Below, one piece after another: positions 1 to 10,277 of a stretch of DNA of 64,000 nt. A program made the translations under genes and the position numbers. The stretch's first letter is position 1. Every line of letters starts with the position of its first letter. Under the pieces are notes generated by a model. The model made no database searches. It was not told the origin of the DNA and was given only the letters and a program-made list of their open reading frames with translations. The stretch is from NCBI RefSeq assembly GCF_014641655.1, contig NZ_BMID01000001.1, forward strand, positions 124,001-188,000, given 5' to 3'. This stretch comes from Pseudoblastomonas marina. GTDB taxonomy: Bacteria > Pseudomonadota > Alphaproteobacteria > Sphingomonadales > Sphingomonadaceae.

Positions 1-267
1 GCTCCCACTGCGCGCACGCTGGTGGTCGCGACCGCGATCGGGTTCCTGGCACTCGTCGGCGCGCATCTGCAGGACCGCAAGAAGGAAGCAGCGTTGGGCG
101 AGGCGTGGACCGCGTGGGAAGCGAAAACCAGCTACTGGCCGCGCTGGAGCAAATTGCTGTCGGCCGGCTGGCTGTGGTGGGCGATCGGGCTGGTGCTGTG
201 GCTCGGCCTCACCCACGCGCATCAGGCGATGGGCGGCTGGGAAGCGGGCGTGTGGCGATGGGTTTAG
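1..267 (+). CDS. NnrU-family membrane protein, 3' end only
   Basis: The open frame runs from the window edge to a TAG stop, so this is the C-terminal ~88 residues of a longer protein. It begins inside a hydrophobic segment, followed by a GAHLQDRKK basic loop, a Trp-rich stretch (TSYWPRW) and a final membrane segment ending in GVWRWV. This pattern (HLQDRKK, then a conserved Trp/Arg loop and a last helix) is what I recall of NnrU proteins, integral membrane proteins named for a role near nitric-oxide reduction genes but with unproven biochemistry. It converges on dxs, whose stop lies 1 base beyond this stop. The family call rests on the C-terminal part alone. Confidence 0.6.
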   Translation, partial: APTARTLVVATAIGFLALVGAHLQDRKKEAALGEAWTAWEAKTSYWPRWSKLLSAGWLWWAIGLVLWLGLTHAHQAMGGWEAGVWRWV

Positions 268-268
268 T

Positions 269-2191
269 CTAAGCCCGCGCTTCCTCTACTCCCGCGCTGT
301 TGTGGCGCAGAGCCTTCAGCACCGTATCGACGATCTGCGGCGCGTTGAGACCGGCCTCGTCATACTGCTTTTCCGGCGAATCCTGGTCCTGGAACACGTC
401 GGGCAGGCGCATGGTGCGGATCTTGAGCCCGCCATCGGTGAGGCCGGTGTCGCTGGCGTGGGTCAGGACGTGCGCGCCGAGGCCGCCGATGCTGCCTTCC
501 TCGACCGTGACGACGACTTCGTGGGTCTTCATCAACCGGTCGATCAGTTCGGTGTCGAGCGGCTTGGCGAAGCGCAAGTCGGCGACGGTGGTCGATAGCC
601 CCTTGGCCTCGAGCAGGTCGGCGGCCTTGCGTGCCTCGGCGAGGCGTCCGCCGAGCGACAGGATCGCGACCTTGCTACCTTCCTTGACCACGCGGCCCTT
701 GCCGATTTCGAGCTTCTGCGGGGTCTCGGGCAATTCGACGCCCACGCCGCCGCCGCGCGGATAGCGCAGCGCGATCGGGCCGTCGTCGTACTCGGCGGCG
801 GTGTAGGTCATGTGGACCAGCTCTGCCTCGTCGCCTGCCGCCATCACCACGAAATTGGGGAGCGTGGCGAGATAGGTGATGTCGAAGCTGCCCGCATGGG
901 TCGCGCCATCGGCGCCGACCAGCCCCGCGCGGTCGATCGCGAAGCGGACCGGCAGGTTCTGGATCGCGACGTCGTGTACCACCTGGTCGTAGGCGCGCTG
1001 GAGGAAGGTCGAATAGATCGCCGCGAACGGTCGCATGCCCTGGGCCGCAAGCCCGGCGGCGAAGGTCACGCCGTGCTGTTCGGCGATGCCGACGTCGAAA
1101 GCCCGCTCGGGATGCGCCTTGGCGAAGCGATCGACGCCGGTGCCGCTCGGCATCGCGGCGGTGATCGCACAGATCCGCTTGTCGGTTTCGGCCAGCTTGG
1201 CGAGCGTATCGCCGAACACGTTCTGGTAGGCCGGTGGCCCGCCCGCGCTCTTCGCCTTCTCTCCGGTCACGACGTTGAACTTGGGCACGCCGTGATATTT
1301 GTCGTCGCTGCTTTCGGCGGGTTCGTAGCCCTTGCCCTTCTGGGTCACGACATGGACCAGGATCGGGCCCTTCTCGCTGTCGCGCACGTTCTCGAGCACC
1401 GGGATCAGGTGGTCGAGATTGTGACCGTCGATCGGGCCGACGTAGTAGAAGCCGAGTTCCTCGAACAGCGTGCCGCCGGTGACCATGCCGCGGGTGTATT
1501 CCTCGGCCTTTTCGAGGCCCGACCAGACCCGGCGCGAGAGCTTCTTGGCCGCCTTCGAGGCGAGCTGGCGCAGACCGAGATATTCGCTGCTCGAAACCAT
1601 CCGCGCGAGATAGGCCGACAGGCCGCCGACCGGCGGGGCGATCGACATGTCGTTGTCGTTGAGGATCACGATCAGGCGATTGCCCGCTTGTTCGGCATTG
1701 TTCATCGCCTCGTAGGCCATACCTGCGCTCATCGCACCGTCGCCGATCACCGCGATCGCCTTGCCCGGCTGGTCGTTTAGCTTGTTCGCGATCGCGAAGC
1801 CGAGGCCGGCGCTGATCGAGGTCGAGGAATGCGCCGCGCCGAACGGGTCGTATTCGCTTTCCGAACGCTTGGTGAAGCCCGACAAGCCGCCGCCCTGCCG
1901 CAACGTGCGGATACGATCGCGCCGACCGGTGATGATCTTGTGCGGATAGCACTGGTGGCCGACGTCCCAGATCAGTTTGTCGTCGGGCGTGTTGAAGATG
2001 TAGTGGATCGCGACCGTCAGCTCGACCACGCCGAGCCCCGAGCCGAGATGCCCGCCGCTGGTGCTGACGGCATCGATCATTTCGGCGCGCAACTCGTCGG
2101 ACAGCTGGCGGAGCTGGTCGGGCTTGAGCTTGCGGAGATCGTCGGGCGTGTCGACCGTGTCGAGCAACGGCGTATCGGGGGTAGTGGACAT
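269..2191 (-). CDS. dxs: 1-deoxy-D-xylulose-5-phosphate synthase
   Basis: A 640-residue, full-length Dxs. It condenses pyruvate and glyceraldehyde 3-phosphate to 1-deoxy-D-xylulose 5-phosphate, the first and usually flux-controlling step of the MEP isoprenoid pathway; the enzyme is a cytosolic thiamine-diphosphate- and Mg-dependent homodimer. Visible signatures are the N-terminal [12 protein letters not shown] motif (about residues 43-54), the thiamine-diphosphate motif starting at GDGAMSAG (about 150) and ending in the Asn-rich NDNDMSI, and the C-terminal transketolase-like half with [13 protein letters not shown]. The ATG start gives the usual length. In a sphingomonad the product would feed carotenoids, quinones and hopanoids. 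It stands alone, convergent with the NnrU gene. Confidence 0.97.
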   Translation of the reverse strand: MSTTPDTPLLDTVDTPDDLRKLKPDQLRQLSDELRAEMIDAVSTSGGHLGSGLGVVELTVAIHYIFNTPDDKLIWDVGHQCYPHKIITGRRDRIRTLRQGGGLSGFTKRSESEYDPFGAAHSSTSISAGLGFAIANKLNDQPGKAIAVIGDGAMSAGMAYEAMNNAEQAGNRLIVILNDNDMSIAPPVGGLSAYLARMVSSSEYLGLRQLASKAAKKLSRRVWSGLEKAEEYTRGMVTGGTLFEELGFYYVGPIDGHNLDHLIPVLENVRDSEKGPILVHVVTQKGKGYEPAESSDDKYHGVPKFNVVTGEKAKSAGGPPAYQNVFGDTLAKLAETDKRICAITAAMPSGTGVDRFAKAHPERAFDVGIAEQHGVTFAAGLAAQGMRPFAAIYSTFLQRAYDQVVHDVAIQNLPVRFAIDRAGLVGADGATHAGSFDITYLATLPNFVVMAAGDEAELVHMTYTAAEYDDGPIALRYPRGGGVGVELPETPQKLEIGKGRVVKEGSKVAILSLGGRLAEARKAADLLEAKGLSTTVADLRFAKPLDTELIDRLMKTHEVVVTVEEGSIGGLGAHVLTHASDTGLTDGGLKIRTMRLPDVFQDQDSPEKQYDEAGLNAPQIVDTVLKALRHNSAGVEEARA

Positions 2192-2252
2192 GCGTAAAGG
2201 CTTACAGCCCCCTATTCCCCTTGTCGATTCGTCTGTTGGCCAATCCGCGCGC

Positions 2253-2717
2253 CTATTGCGCGCTGCAGCTTCGGCAGGTCCCGCGCAGTTCGATCACCGG
2301 GCGATCGGGCTGGAATCCCTGTTCCTTTGCCGCGCCCGCCAGTGCGCCGGTCAGCGCATCATCATCGAAATGGGTCGCCTTCCCGCAGGAATCGCAGATC
2401 AGGAAGATGCAGTCGTGGCGGCAGCCGGGATGCGGATTGGCGAGATACGCGTTCGCGCTCTCGACCCGGCGCGCGAGATTGGTGCGCACGAACAGGTCGA
2501 GGATGCGGTACACACTGTTTGCGGCCACCCGCTTGCCGCGGCTGTCGGCGACATCCTCGGCGATATCGTAGGCCGAGGCCGGGGCTGCACGCGCGGCCAG
2601 CGCTTCGAACACGGTAGCGCGCATCTGCGTCCACTGCTCGCCCGAATCCTTGAGCGAGGCCCGTGCCGCGGCGACCAGCGCGTCGCCTTCGAGTTCGTGA
2701 TGGTGATGACCCGCCAT
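2253..2717 (-). CDS. zur: Fur-family metalloregulator, Zur-like
   Basis: A 154-residue Fur-superfamily repressor. The open frame runs further upstream, but the start at MAGHHHH fits the family N-terminus. It has a winged-helix DNA-binding half ([13 protein letters not shown], then [18 protein letters not shown] and SVYRILDLF), the dimer-region metal site around [10 protein letters not shown], and two Cys pairs, CDSCG and CRSC, typical of the structural zinc site. The CxxC pairs and the phrase [15 protein letters not shown] resemble Zur more than Fur. Zur proteins sense zinc and repress zinc uptake genes; no such target is adjacent, so the zinc assignment comes from sequence resemblance. The His run at residues 4-7 is native to the N-terminus, not a tag. 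Confidence 0.8.
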   Translation of the reverse strand: MAGHHHHELEGDALVAAARASLKDSGEQWTQMRATVFEALAARAAPASAYDIAEDVADSRGKRVAANSVYRILDLFVRTNLARRVESANAYLANPHPGCRHDCIFLICDSCGKATHFDDDALTGALAGAAKEQGFQPDRPVIELRGTCRSCSAQ

Positions 2718-2784
2718 GCGCCGGTTATAGCGAGGTTTCGATCGGCATTGGAAGGGGCGAGCGCGCGCGTGCGACCTGCCGTCC

Positions 2785-3474
2785 TCAGCCTTCGAAATCG
2801 CGCAGGAAATCATCGCGATAAAACGACGGGAACTTGGCCTCGAGCTTGTCGATCATCTCGATCTCCTTGGCCTTGGCACGCGCGATCAGCGGGTTGCGCG
2901 GAATCCAGTCCTGGTGCTCGGCCTCGGCCGGATAGAACTGCATGTGATCCTCGATCTTGACCGCGATCGGCTCGGACCAATTGCCCGACGCATCCATCTG
3001 CCTGACGAAACTGGTCGCAACCGCGCGCTGTTCTTCGTTCAGGGGGATGATCGCGGCGCGATACTGGTCGCCGATATCGGGCCCCTGTCCATTGGCCTGG
3101 GTGGGATCGATGCCAACGGTGAAGAAGATGCGCAGGATCTCGTCGTAGCGAATCTGCGCCGGATCGTAGGTGATCCGGACGGTCTCGGCATGCCCGGTGG
3201 TGCCGGTGTTGCTCTGTTTGTAGGTCGCGGTCTCGGCGCTGCCGCCGTGATAGCCGGTGACGGCGCCGGTTACGCCCTTGGTATGGCTGTAAATGCCCTC
3301 GATGCCCCAGAAACAACCGCCCGCGAGCAGCGCGGTCTGCAGGCCGGCGGCTTCGTCGGCGACGCGTTCTGCGGTGGGTGCGATCGGGTTTTCGGGCGGC
3401 GATTGACAGGCGGCGAGCGCGAGGCTCGCCAGCGCCGCGGCAGCTAGCCGATGAAGGCCAGGACCTCGCTCCAC
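2785..3474 (-). CDS. msrA: peptide-methionine (S)-S-oxide reductase MsrA, probable lipoprotein
   Basis: MsrA reduces methionine S-sulfoxide in proteins using thioredoxin. The catalytic GCFWG motif is present, followed by GVTGAVTGYHGG and the family core (HAETVRITYDP, FFTVGIDPTQ, GPDIGDQYRAAI). The frame is open 45 codons further upstream, but I chose the GTG at 3474 because it yields a compact lipoprotein signal (positive start, hydrophobic core, lipobox LAAC before QSPPENP). This suggests a membrane-anchored periplasmic enzyme repairing envelope proteins; export is inferred from the signal only. The alternative upstream start would read in another frame through the 40-residue ORF at 3444-3566. 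Length is 229 residues. Confidence 0.88.
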   Translation of the reverse strand: MERGPGLHRLAAAALASLALAACQSPPENPIAPTAERVADEAAGLQTALLAGGCFWGIEGIYSHTKGVTGAVTGYHGGSAETATYKQSNTGTTGHAETVRITYDPAQIRYDEILRIFFTVGIDPTQANGQGPDIGDQYRAAIIPLNEEQRAVATSFVRQMDASGNWSEPIAVKIEDHMQFYPAEAEHQDWIPRNPLIARAKAKEIEMIDKLEAKFPSFYRDDFLRDFEG

Positions 3475-3566
3475 AGACCCGGGGCGAGCGCGTTGCTCAT
3501 CGCTAGTGCGGTGAGAGCGAAGCCGGCGGCGAAGGCCTTGAAAGGGTCTGAAGTGAGAAATTGCAT
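3444..3566 (-). CDS. small 40-residue membrane protein
   Basis: A short ORF beginning MQFLTSDPFKAFAAG and ending EVLAFIG, overlapping the 5' end of msrA by 31 bases in another reading frame. One hydrophobic helix (roughly residues 10-32) follows a short N-terminus with a Lys, like many one-pass small membrane proteins. I recall similar short proteins starting M-x-FL-x-SDxF-x-x-FA in sphingomonads, but cannot verify this here. A possible ribosome site (GAAAGAC) lies upstream on the minus strand. Translation could be coupled to msrA. Function unknown. Confidence 0.5.
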   Translation of the reverse strand: MQFLTSDPFKAFAAGFALTALAMSNALAPGLWSEVLAFIG

Positions 3567-3704
3567 CGGTCATCTGTCTTTCGAACTTGTCCGTCCTGTG
3601 TAGCGACATCCTCTTTAGGTTCGGTGAATACCGCTGAAAGGTTGCAGGCGGACGCGACGAAACGCGCCGTCCTGTCGACGAAACGCGCTCGATCGCGATT
3701 CAGC

Positions 3705-5291
3705 TCAGTGGCGGAAGTGGCGCATCCCGGTGAAGACCATCGCCAGCCCGGCCTCGTTGGCGGCGGCGATGACTTCGTCGTCGCGGATCGAACCGCCCGG
3801 CTGGATCACCGCGGTCGCGCCCGCCTCGGCAGCGGCGAGCAGGCCGTCGGCGAAGGGGAAGAAGGCGTCCGAAGCGACCGCGCTGCCGACCGTGCGGGGG
3901 GCGTCCCAATCGTATTTCTCGGCGGCCTCGGCGGCTTTCATCGCCGCGATGCGCGAGCTGTCGCGGCGGTTCATCTGGCCCGCGCCGATCCCGGCGGTCG
4001 CGCCGTCCTTGGCATAGACGATCGCGTTCGACTTGACGTGGCGGGCGACGGTCCAGGCAAACAGGCAGTCCTTCAACTCCTGTTCGGTCGGCGCGCGCTC
4101 GGTCACGACCTTGAGCTGGTCGGGTTCGATCGCGCCATTGTCGCGCGTCTGCACCAGCAGGCCGCCGGTGATCGGCTTGACCAGGAGCCCGCCGCGGCGC
4201 GGGTCGGGCAGGCCACCAGTCACCAGCAAGCGCAGGTTCTTCTTCCTCGCGAACGCGGCCTTTGCTTCCTCGCTGACCGAGGGTGCAATCACGACCTCGG
4301 TGAAGATCTCGCAAATCGCCTCTGCGGTAGGGCCGTCGAGTTCGGTATTGACCGCGACGATGCCGCCGAAAGCCGAAACGCTGTCGCAGGCCAGCGCGTC
4401 GTTCCACGCTTCGTGAAGGGTCGACGCCTGCGCCACGCCGCAGGGGTTGGCGTGCTTGACGATCACCACCGCGGGCTCGCCTCCGGCGAATTCGGCGCAC
4501 AGTTCGAGCGCAGCGTCGGCATCGTTGTAATTGTTGTAGCTGAGCTCCTTGCCCTGGAGCTGTTCGGCCTGCGCGATCCCGCTCCCGTGCGGGCCAGCGG
4601 GCGTGTAGAGTGCCGCCTTCTGGTGCGGGTTCTCGCCATAGCGCAGTTCGACCGGCGCCTTGCCGTTGACCGCGAGGAAATCGGGGAAGAGCTGCTGCTG
4701 GTCGGCAAAGGCGAACCACTGGCTGATCATGCTGTCGTAGGCGGCGGTGGCGGCGAAGGCCTTGGCCGCGAGCCGCTTGCGAAAGGCGAGCGATGTGGTG
4801 CCGCCATCCTTCAATTCGCCGAGCAGCTCGTCGTAGTCCGCGGGATCGGTGACGATCGCGACATAGGCGTGGTTCTTTGCCGAGGAGCGGACCATGCTCG
4901 GTCCGCCGATATCGATGTTCTCGATGATCTCGTCGCGCTCGGCGCCGCGCATGACGGTCGCCTCGAACGGGTAGAGGTTGACCACGACGAGGTCGATCGC
5001 CCCGATCTCGTGCTCTTCCATCGCCTTGGCGTGTTCGGCATCGTCACGCACAGCGAGCAGGCCGCCATGGACCTTGGGGTGGAGCGTCTTGACCCGCCCG
5101 TCCATCATCTCGGGAAAGCCGGTCAGATCGGAAATGTCGCGCACCTCGAGGCCCGCCCCGCGCAGCGCCTTGGCGGTACCGCCGGTCGAGACGAGTTCGA
5201 CGCCCATGCCCGCAAGCGCGGTACCCAGTTCGGCCAATCCAGTCTTGTCGGACACTGAAAGCAGCGCCCGTTTCACTTTCACATCGCTCAC
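3705..5291 (-). CDS. purH: bifunctional AICAR formyltransferase/IMP cyclohydrolase
   Basis: A 528-residue PurH carrying the last two steps of IMP synthesis: formylation of AICAR by 10-formyl-THF, then ring closure. The N-terminal MGS-like cyclohydrolase domain starts [14 protein letters not shown] and contains TGGTAKALR and [13 protein letters not shown]; the C-terminal transferase domain contains the conserved KHANPCGVA and ends with the [13 protein letters not shown] region and RHFRH. Length matches the family. It follows the heparinase gene by about 10 bases, in line with a co-transcribed rpe-heparinase-purH unit on the minus strand. Expression is probably housekeeping. Confidence 0.97.
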   Translation of the reverse strand: MSDVKVKRALLSVSDKTGLAELGTALAGMGVELVSTGGTAKALRGAGLEVRDISDLTGFPEMMDGRVKTLHPKVHGGLLAVRDDAEHAKAMEEHEIGAIDLVVVNLYPFEATVMRGAERDEIIENIDIGGPSMVRSSAKNHAYVAIVTDPADYDELLGELKDGGTTSLAFRKRLAAKAFAATAAYDSMISQWFAFADQQQLFPDFLAVNGKAPVELRYGENPHQKAALYTPAGPHGSGIAQAEQLQGKELSYNNYNDADAALELCAEFAGGEPAVVIVKHANPCGVAQASTLHEAWNDALACDSVSAFGGIVAVNTELDGPTAEAICEIFTEVVIAPSVSEEAKAAFARKKNLRLLVTGGLPDPRRGGLLVKPITGGLLVQTRDNGAIEPDQLKVVTERAPTEQELKDCLFAWTVARHVKSNAIVYAKDGATAGIGAGQMNRRDSSRIAAMKAAEAAEKYDWDAPRTVGSAVASDAFFPFADGLLAAAEAGATAVIQPGGSIRDDEVIAAANEAGLAMVFTGMRHFRH

Positions 5292-5301
5292 GCGAACACC
5301 T

Positions 5302-7152
5302 CTAGCTCATGCGTTTGAAGGTCCAGGCGAAGCTGCCGCCGCCTCGCGACGCCAGGCCCTGGACCACGATCTGCCGTGCCGGGCGCGGCCGCGCATCGGC
5401 ATCGACCCGAAATCCTTCTTCCAGTGTCACCGCATCGCGGCAGCGGAACTGCCAGTGCGATCCGTCGGGCAGGCGCAGCAGCGCGCCCTTGCCGTCCGAG
5501 CTCGGAGTCGCCTCGATATCGTCCGACAGGTGGAAGCGTACCGCATAGCCGATCTGGCCGCGTTTGCCATTCCCCTTGGTCGGGACGAGCGAATCCTCGC
5601 CGACCAGCTCGCTGCCATCGTCGCGCAGCACCAGCACCCGGCGATGGGCGAGGCCGTAGCGCGCGGCATAGCCATCATGGCTGGCCTCGATCCGGGTCGC
5701 GCCGCCTTTCACCGTGCGGCGTTCGAGCGTGACTTCGCTGACGCCCTTGCCGATCCCGCCGCGGACGTGAATCGCGGTCGAATTGGCGTTGTCGAGCACC
5801 AGCGTCGAATGCGCCGCGGTGCCGCGCAGGCCCTGTTCGAGCCGCGCGGGCACCAGCGCGCCGGAGGCCTCGGCCCCGCCGCAATTGGTGACGATACGCT
5901 GCCCGCGATAGCTGAGTTCGAAGGCGAGCGTGGAGGCGCAGGGATAGCGCGCCTCGCCCTTGGCCGGTGGCGGCGCGGCGTCGAGCTGGACGATCGCCTC
6001 GCCCGCGCGCATTCGCTGGTAACCCCATTGGCGCGCGTCGCGCACCGGGCGCACGCGCACGCCGCTGGCACGGATCAGCCGCGCGAGATCCTGTTCGCGC
6101 ATCGGCCAGGCGCCCTGCCAGCTGCCGAGCCCGTCATGGTTGTGGACCACCGCGAGGAGCGGCGGGACGAGCGAGGTGAGCCCCTGCACCAGCGCCTGCG
6201 GCGGGTCGCGCTGGACCGCGGAATAGCAGGCATTGAGGCGGACGATCAGCGCGATCGCGGCGGCCTGGTCACTCGGGCTGCGCGAGAGCATGCCGCCCTC
6301 TTCGCCGACCGCTTCGCCCAAGGCGCGGATCAGGCCCGCTTCGCCATAGAGGCGACGCGGCTTGCCATCGGGCAACAAGAGCCCGGCGGCCGTAATCGCG
6401 CACCATCCGGCAAGCGCGGCGAGCCGCGTTTCGGCCTTCGCCACATGCTTGTCGAGCCAGCGCGCCTGGTCGCTCAGCGCGGCGAGGATCTTGGCGCGCT
6501 TGGCATTGGCGGTGGTCGAGAGCACGAGCGGGGCGTGGAGGATCCAGTTGAGAACGCGGTGCGCGGTCGCCTCGACGCTCCATGCCATCCCCTTGCCCGG
6601 CTTGGCTGGCGGCTCCTTGTTCGCCGCGAGCCACATGTCGAGCACGCGCTCGGCGGTCGGTGCACCTTGAGCCGGCGCCGAACAGGCGGCGAGATCGGCG
6701 AGCCAGTGGAAACCGTGGACATAGCGTGCGATCGGCGCGGTCAGCGTCTCTGTGCCGTGGAAATCGACCTGTGCGACCGGCTGCTTCAGCCCGAGCACGA
6801 GGAAATGTCCCGCGCGTAGAGCCATGCCCGCCGCAGCGTGACCCGGTAGCGGTTCGGTGACCGTCGCGAGCACGCGCGGTGCGCTCGCCTTGCGCAGCGG
6901 GCGGGCGAGCACGTTGCCCGGCATGCCGAGCCGATAAGCCAATCGCACCATCCGTTCGACCGGGCCGACTTCGGGCGCGACGTAATCGGTCGGCACCAGC
7001 GCGGTCGACGCACTCGGCAGGTCGGGTTTGGGCACCGGGCGTGGCGAGGGCGGCGCGACCAGCGCTTCTGGCGCGCTGTCGCCCAGGGGCAGGGCAGGCT
7101 GGTCGTCCGCTTCGCGCTCGCGGCGATCGAAATCGAACAGCGTCTCGCTCAT
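5302..7152 (-). CDS. heparinase II/III family protein
   Basis: A 616-residue protein with an alpha/alpha-barrel N-terminal half rich in Leu/Ala/Trp (for example [12 protein letters not shown] and WLAANKEP) and a C-terminal beta-rich half containing [13 protein letters not shown] and [15 protein letters not shown], the region that typifies heparinase II/III-like polysaccharide lyases. No signal peptide is visible: the N-terminus is acidic and disordered. The position between rpe and purH is common in alphaproteobacteria and suggests a housekeeping envelope or glycan role rather than heparin degradation; the substrate is unknown. Its ATG overlaps the rpe stop in an ATGA, so translation is coupled. 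Confidence 0.85.
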   Translation of the reverse strand: MSETLFDFDRREREADDQPALPLGDSAPEALVAPPSPRPVPKPDLPSASTALVPTDYVAPEVGPVERMVRLAYRLGMPGNVLARPLRKASAPRVLATVTEPLPGHAAAGMALRAGHFLVLGLKQPVAQVDFHGTETLTAPIARYVHGFHWLADLAACSAPAQGAPTAERVLDMWLAANKEPPAKPGKGMAWSVEATAHRVLNWILHAPLVLSTTANAKRAKILAALSDQARWLDKHVAKAETRLAALAGWCAITAAGLLLPDGKPRRLYGEAGLIRALGEAVGEEGGMLSRSPSDQAAAIALIVRLNACYSAVQRDPPQALVQGLTSLVPPLLAVVHNHDGLGSWQGAWPMREQDLARLIRASGVRVRPVRDARQWGYQRMRAGEAIVQLDAAPPPAKGEARYPCASTLAFELSYRGQRIVTNCGGAEASGALVPARLEQGLRGTAAHSTLVLDNANSTAIHVRGGIGKGVSEVTLERRTVKGGATRIEASHDGYAARYGLAHRRVLVLRDDGSELVGEDSLVPTKGNGKRGQIGYAVRFHLSDDIEATPSSDGKGALLRLPDGSHWQFRCRDAVTLEEGFRVDADARPRPARQIVVQGLASRGGGSFAWTFKRMS

Positions 7153-7808
7153 GCCGCGTCGCCTCTCAGCGTGCGGATATTGTCGGCGTAGCGATCGGGA
7201 CCACCCTTGAAAGTCGCGCTCCCGGCGACGAGGACGTCCGCGCCGGCCTCGATACAGAGGGGCGCTGTCCGGGAATCGACGCCCCCATCGACTTCGAGGT
7301 AGATGTCGCGGCAGCTGGCGTCGATCCGGCGGCGGATCGCCTCGACTTTCTTCAACTGGCTGTCGATGAAACTCTGCCCGCCGAAGCCGGGATTGACGCT
7401 CATGACGAGGACCAGGTCGACCATGTCGATCAGGTAGTCGAGCGTGTCGACCGGGGTGGCGGGATTGAACACCACGCCGGCCTTCTTGCCGAGCGACTTG
7501 ATCGTCTGGACCGTGCGGTGGACGTGCGGGCCGGCTTCGGGGTGCACGGTGATGATGTCCGCCCCCGCGTCGGCGAACTGTTCGAGATAGGCATCGACCG
7601 GGGAGATCATCAGGTGGACATCGAACGGCTTGTCGGTGTGCGGTCGCAGCGCCTTCACCACCGCGGGGCCGATCGTGATGTTGGGGACGAAATGCCCATC
7701 CATCACGTCGATATGGATCCAGTCGGCCCCGGCCTCGTCGACGGCACGCACCTCTTCGCCCAGGCGCGCGAAATCGGCGGACAGGATCGAAGGGGAAATA
7801 AGCGGCAT
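7149..7808 (-). CDS. rpe: ribulose-phosphate 3-epimerase
   Basis: A 219-residue TIM-barrel epimerase interconverting ribulose 5-phosphate and xylulose 5-phosphate in the pentose phosphate pathway; it needs a divalent metal. Family motifs are [12 protein letters not shown] at the start, [12 protein letters not shown] (metal ligands His and Asp), [16 protein letters not shown] and EVDGGVD with the catalytic Asp. The frame is open upstream, but [13 protein letters not shown] is the usual N-terminus and gives the usual length. It is the first gene of the rpe-heparinase-purH unit and overlaps the next gene by ATGA. Confidence 0.96.
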   Translation of the reverse strand: MPLISPSILSADFARLGEEVRAVDEAGADWIHIDVMDGHFVPNITIGPAVVKALRPHTDKPFDVHLMISPVDAYLEQFADAGADIITVHPEAGPHVHRTVQTIKSLGKKAGVVFNPATPVDTLDYLIDMVDLVLVMSVNPGFGGQSFIDSQLKKVEAIRRRIDASCRDIYLEVDGGVDSRTAPLCIEAGADVLVAGSATFKGGPDRYADNIRTLRGDAA

Positions 7809-8041
7809 CGGTGCGGGGCTCCGGTAAGCTTGTGGCAGGGCTTCCCGATACGCCACCACATGTCGTATCTCCACCTCGCGCGAGTGCTTATCCACCGGGG
7901 GCGAGGGGCAGGGTTAAGCCGCTATTCAGTGCGTTTTCGCGAGCTTCGGTTATGATCGAGGCCGCGACTGCGCGCTCTGGCGCGCCGGGCCAATGGGTGG
8001 CAAGCTGGCCGCGCAAAGAAAGTAACAGGGATTTCAATACC

Positions 8042-8530
8042 ATGCCGAGACGCTTCTTCGCCGCGGCAATCGCCGTTATCGCCGGTTCGACCGGCGCGCT
8101 CGTCCTTCCGGGAGATGCGGCGCAGGCCCAGTCGCGCCAATGCATCGGCACCAAGAGCGATACGATCGCCCATGTCTTCGTCGACGGGATCCAGAATTCG
8201 AAAGGCCTGATCGCGATCACGCTCTACGGCAACGAGCGGAGCAAGTTCCTTTCGAGCGACGGGCATTACTGGGTCGATCGGGTGAAGGCGAAAAAGGGTA
8301 CGGTGCGCACCTGCATCTACCTGCCCGAACCCGGCGCCTACGTGATCGCGGTGTATCACGATGAGAACGCCAATATGAAGCTCGACCGGTCGAGCTTCGG
8401 TCCCCCGACCGAGGCCTATGGTTTCACCAACAATCCGGGCACCTTGTTCGGCCTGCCGAGCTTCGGCCGGGTGCTGACGAGCTTTCCCAAGAGCGGCCTC
8501 GCGACGCGGATCACGCTGACCTACCCGTGA
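8042..8530 (+). CDS. secreted DUF2141 protein
   Basis: A 162-residue protein with a clear Sec signal (PRRFF, hydrophobic core, cleavage near AQAQS). The mature part has the DUF2141 pattern: a strand ending GLIAITLYGN, a middle segment with TVRTCIYLPEPGAY, then VYHDENANMKLD and a C-terminal PTEAYGFTNN. DUF2141 proteins are small secreted beta-rich proteins of unknown function. Start choice: the frame extends 77 codons upstream, but only this ATG is followed by a signal peptide. It is transcribed divergently from rpe across 233 bases in which I see no other gene; a TATGAT hexamer near 7950 could be a -10 element, without a convincing -35. Confidence 0.8.
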   Translation: MPRRFFAAAIAVIAGSTGALVLPGDAAQAQSRQCIGTKSDTIAHVFVDGIQNSKGLIAITLYGNERSKFLSSDGHYWVDRVKAKKGTVRTCIYLPEPGAYVIAVYHDENANMKLDRSSFGPPTEAYGFTNNPGTLFGLPSFGRVLTSFPKSGLATRITLTYP

Positions 8531-8599
8531 TGCGGTGACCTTGTCTCCGGGCGCTGCTTCGCTATGGCGGGCACGCACAGGAAACAGGAAGGTCCGACC

Positions 8600-9766
8600 G
8601 TGGAAATTGCCCTTACCGATGAACAACAGGCGATCGTCGACGCGGTGAAGAAGGTCACCGACCAGTTCGACGACGAGTACTGGTCCGGCAAGGAAGAACG
8701 GAAGGAATTCCCGCACGAATTCCACCGCGCCATGGCCGAAGGCGGTTGGCTCGGCATCACCATGCCTGAGGAGCTCGGCGGCAGCGAACTCGGCGTGACC
8801 GAAGCCGCGCTGATGATGCACACGGTCGGGCGCAGCGCGGGTGGTTTCGCCGCCGCCTCGACCATCCACATCAACCTCTTCGGCCCGCACCCGGTCAAGC
8901 GTTTCGGCACGCCCGAACAGAAGGAGCGGATACTCAAGCCCCTGATCGCGGGCGAGGACAAGGTCTGCTTCGGTGTGACCGAGCCAAATGCCGGGCTCGA
9001 CACCACCTCGATCACCACCTTCGCGACCAAGGTCGATGGTGGTTACCGCGTTACGGGCCGCAAGATCTGGACCACCAGCGGGCAGGTCGCGAACAAGATC
9101 TTGCTGCTCACCCGCACCACGCCCAAGGACCAGTGCAAGAAGAGCACCGAAGGCATGACGCTGTTCTACACCGATCTCGACAAGGAGCAGATCGAGGTCC
9201 GCCGGATCCCCAAGATGGGCCGCAACGCGGTCGATTCGAACGCCGTCTTCATCGACGATTTCTTCATCCCCGACGAAGACCGGATCGGCGAGGAAGGACA
9301 GGGTTTCAAGTACATCCTCCACTCGCTCAACCCCGAACGCATCCTGATCGGCGCCGAAGCGATCGGCCTCGGCCAGAACGCTCTCGATCGCGCCGCGAAA
9401 TATGCGCAGGAGCGCGAGGTGTTCGGCCGACCGATCGGGCAGAACCAGGGCATTCAGCACCCGCTGGCGGAAAACTGGATGGCGCTGGAAAGCGCTTACT
9501 GGATGATGCTGCGCGCGGCCTATCTCTACGATACCGACCAGCCCTGCGGGGCCGAGGCCAACGCGGCCAAGTTCCTCGGCGGGCGCGCGGCCTTCGATGC
9601 CTGCACCCGTGCGGTGATGACGCATGGCGGGATGGGTTATTCGACCGAATACCAGGTCGAACGGCTGTTCCGCGAGAGCATAGTGCTGCGTATCCTGCCG
9701 GTCAGCGAACAGATGATCGCGAATTTCATCGGCCAGTCCGTGCTCGGCCTGCCGAAGAGCTACTGA
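8600..9766 (+). CDS. acyl-CoA dehydrogenase
   Basis: A 388-residue FAD-dependent acyl-CoA dehydrogenase, oxidising acyl-CoA to trans-2-enoyl-CoA and passing electrons to ETF. Motifs: EGGWLGITMPEELGG, the flavin/substrate segment CFGVTEPNAGLDTT, ITGRKIWTTSG-like VTGRKIWTTSG, and the C-terminal THGGMGYSTEYQVERLFRES. The substrate class cannot be read from the sequence. I chose the GTG at 8600 because AGGAAGG sits just upstream; an ATG at 8564 is in frame but lacks a comparable site. A MaoC-type hydratase follows 26 bases downstream, so the pair probably performs two consecutive steps of a branched or alicyclic acyl-CoA degradation. Confidence 0.93.
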   Translation: MEIALTDEQQAIVDAVKKVTDQFDDEYWSGKEERKEFPHEFHRAMAEGGWLGITMPEELGGSELGVTEAALMMHTVGRSAGGFAAASTIHINLFGPHPVKRFGTPEQKERILKPLIAGEDKVCFGVTEPNAGLDTTSITTFATKVDGGYRVTGRKIWTTSGQVANKILLLTRTTPKDQCKKSTEGMTLFYTDLDKEQIEVRRIPKMGRNAVDSNAVFIDDFFIPDEDRIGEEGQGFKYILHSLNPERILIGAEAIGLGQNALDRAAKYAQEREVFGRPIGQNQGIQHPLAENWMALESAYWMMLRAAYLYDTDQPCGAEANAAKFLGGRAAFDACTRAVMTHGGMGYSTEYQVERLFRESIVLRILPVSEQMIANFIGQSVLGLPKSY

Positions 9767-9792
9767 TCCAAACGTTTTAGGGGAGAGAAGCG

Positions 9793-10260
9793 ATGGCAGG
9801 CCTCTGGTTCGACCAGCTCGAAGTGGGTCAGACCTTCGACCACGCGATCCGGCGCACGGTGACCGAGACCGACAATCTGCTGTTCACGACGCTGTCGCAC
9901 AACCCGGCGCAGCTGCATCTCGATGCCGAGTACATGAAGGACACGGATTACGGCCGCATCCTCGTCAATTCGTGCTTCACGCTGTCGCTGATGGTCGGCG
10001 TTTCGGTGGGCGACACCACGCTCGGCACCGCGGTGGCCAATCTCGGCTGGGACGAGGTGCGCTTCCCCGCGCCGGTGTTCGTCGGCGACACGCTGAGGAT
10101 CGAGACCGAAGTGGTCGAATTGCGCGAAAGCAAGTCGCGCCCCAATGCCGGGATCGTCACCTTCGAACACCGCGCCTACAATCAGGACGAGGTGCTGGTC
10201 GCCACCTGCAAGCGCGCCGGACTCCAGCGCAAGACTCCGGGCGAAAGCTACGACGCCTGA
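9793..10260 (+). CDS. MaoC-family (R)-specific enoyl-CoA hydratase-like protein
   Basis: A 155-residue hot-dog-fold protein. MaoC enzymes add water to enoyl-CoA. The opening GLWFDQLEVGQTFDHAIRRTV and the hydratase segment DNLLFTTLSHNPAQLHLDAEYMK (Asp/His-containing) fit the family, and the end has VTFEHRAYNQD. It follows the acyl-CoA dehydrogenase with a GGGGAGAG ribosome site, so the two probably act in series: dehydrogenation, then hydration. Homologues include mesaconyl-CoA hydratase-like proteins, so the substrate could be branched. The stop codon lies inside a hairpin shared with the convergent GGDEF gene. Confidence 0.88.
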   Translation: MAGLWFDQLEVGQTFDHAIRRTVTETDNLLFTTLSHNPAQLHLDAEYMKDTDYGRILVNSCFTLSLMVGVSVGDTTLGTAVANLGWDEVRFPAPVFVGDTLRIETEVVELRESKSRPNAGIVTFEHRAYNQDEVLVATCKRAGLQRKTPGESYDA

Positions 10261-10277
10261 TCTTCCGGGATCAGGCG
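10254..10277. terminator. hairpin spanning two convergent stop codons
   Basis: CGCCTGATC at 10254-10262 pairs perfectly with GATCAGGCG at 10269-10277 around a 6-base loop. It includes the stop codon of the MaoC gene and that of the opposing GGDEF gene. There is no T-tract on either side, so it may be a weak or factor-assisted bidirectional terminator or a 3'-end stabiliser. Confidence 0.45.

Noticed and set aside
2699-2717. His-run in the Zur-like N-terminus as an engineered tag
   Set aside because: Four His followed by native family sequence; His-rich termini are natural in metalloregulators.
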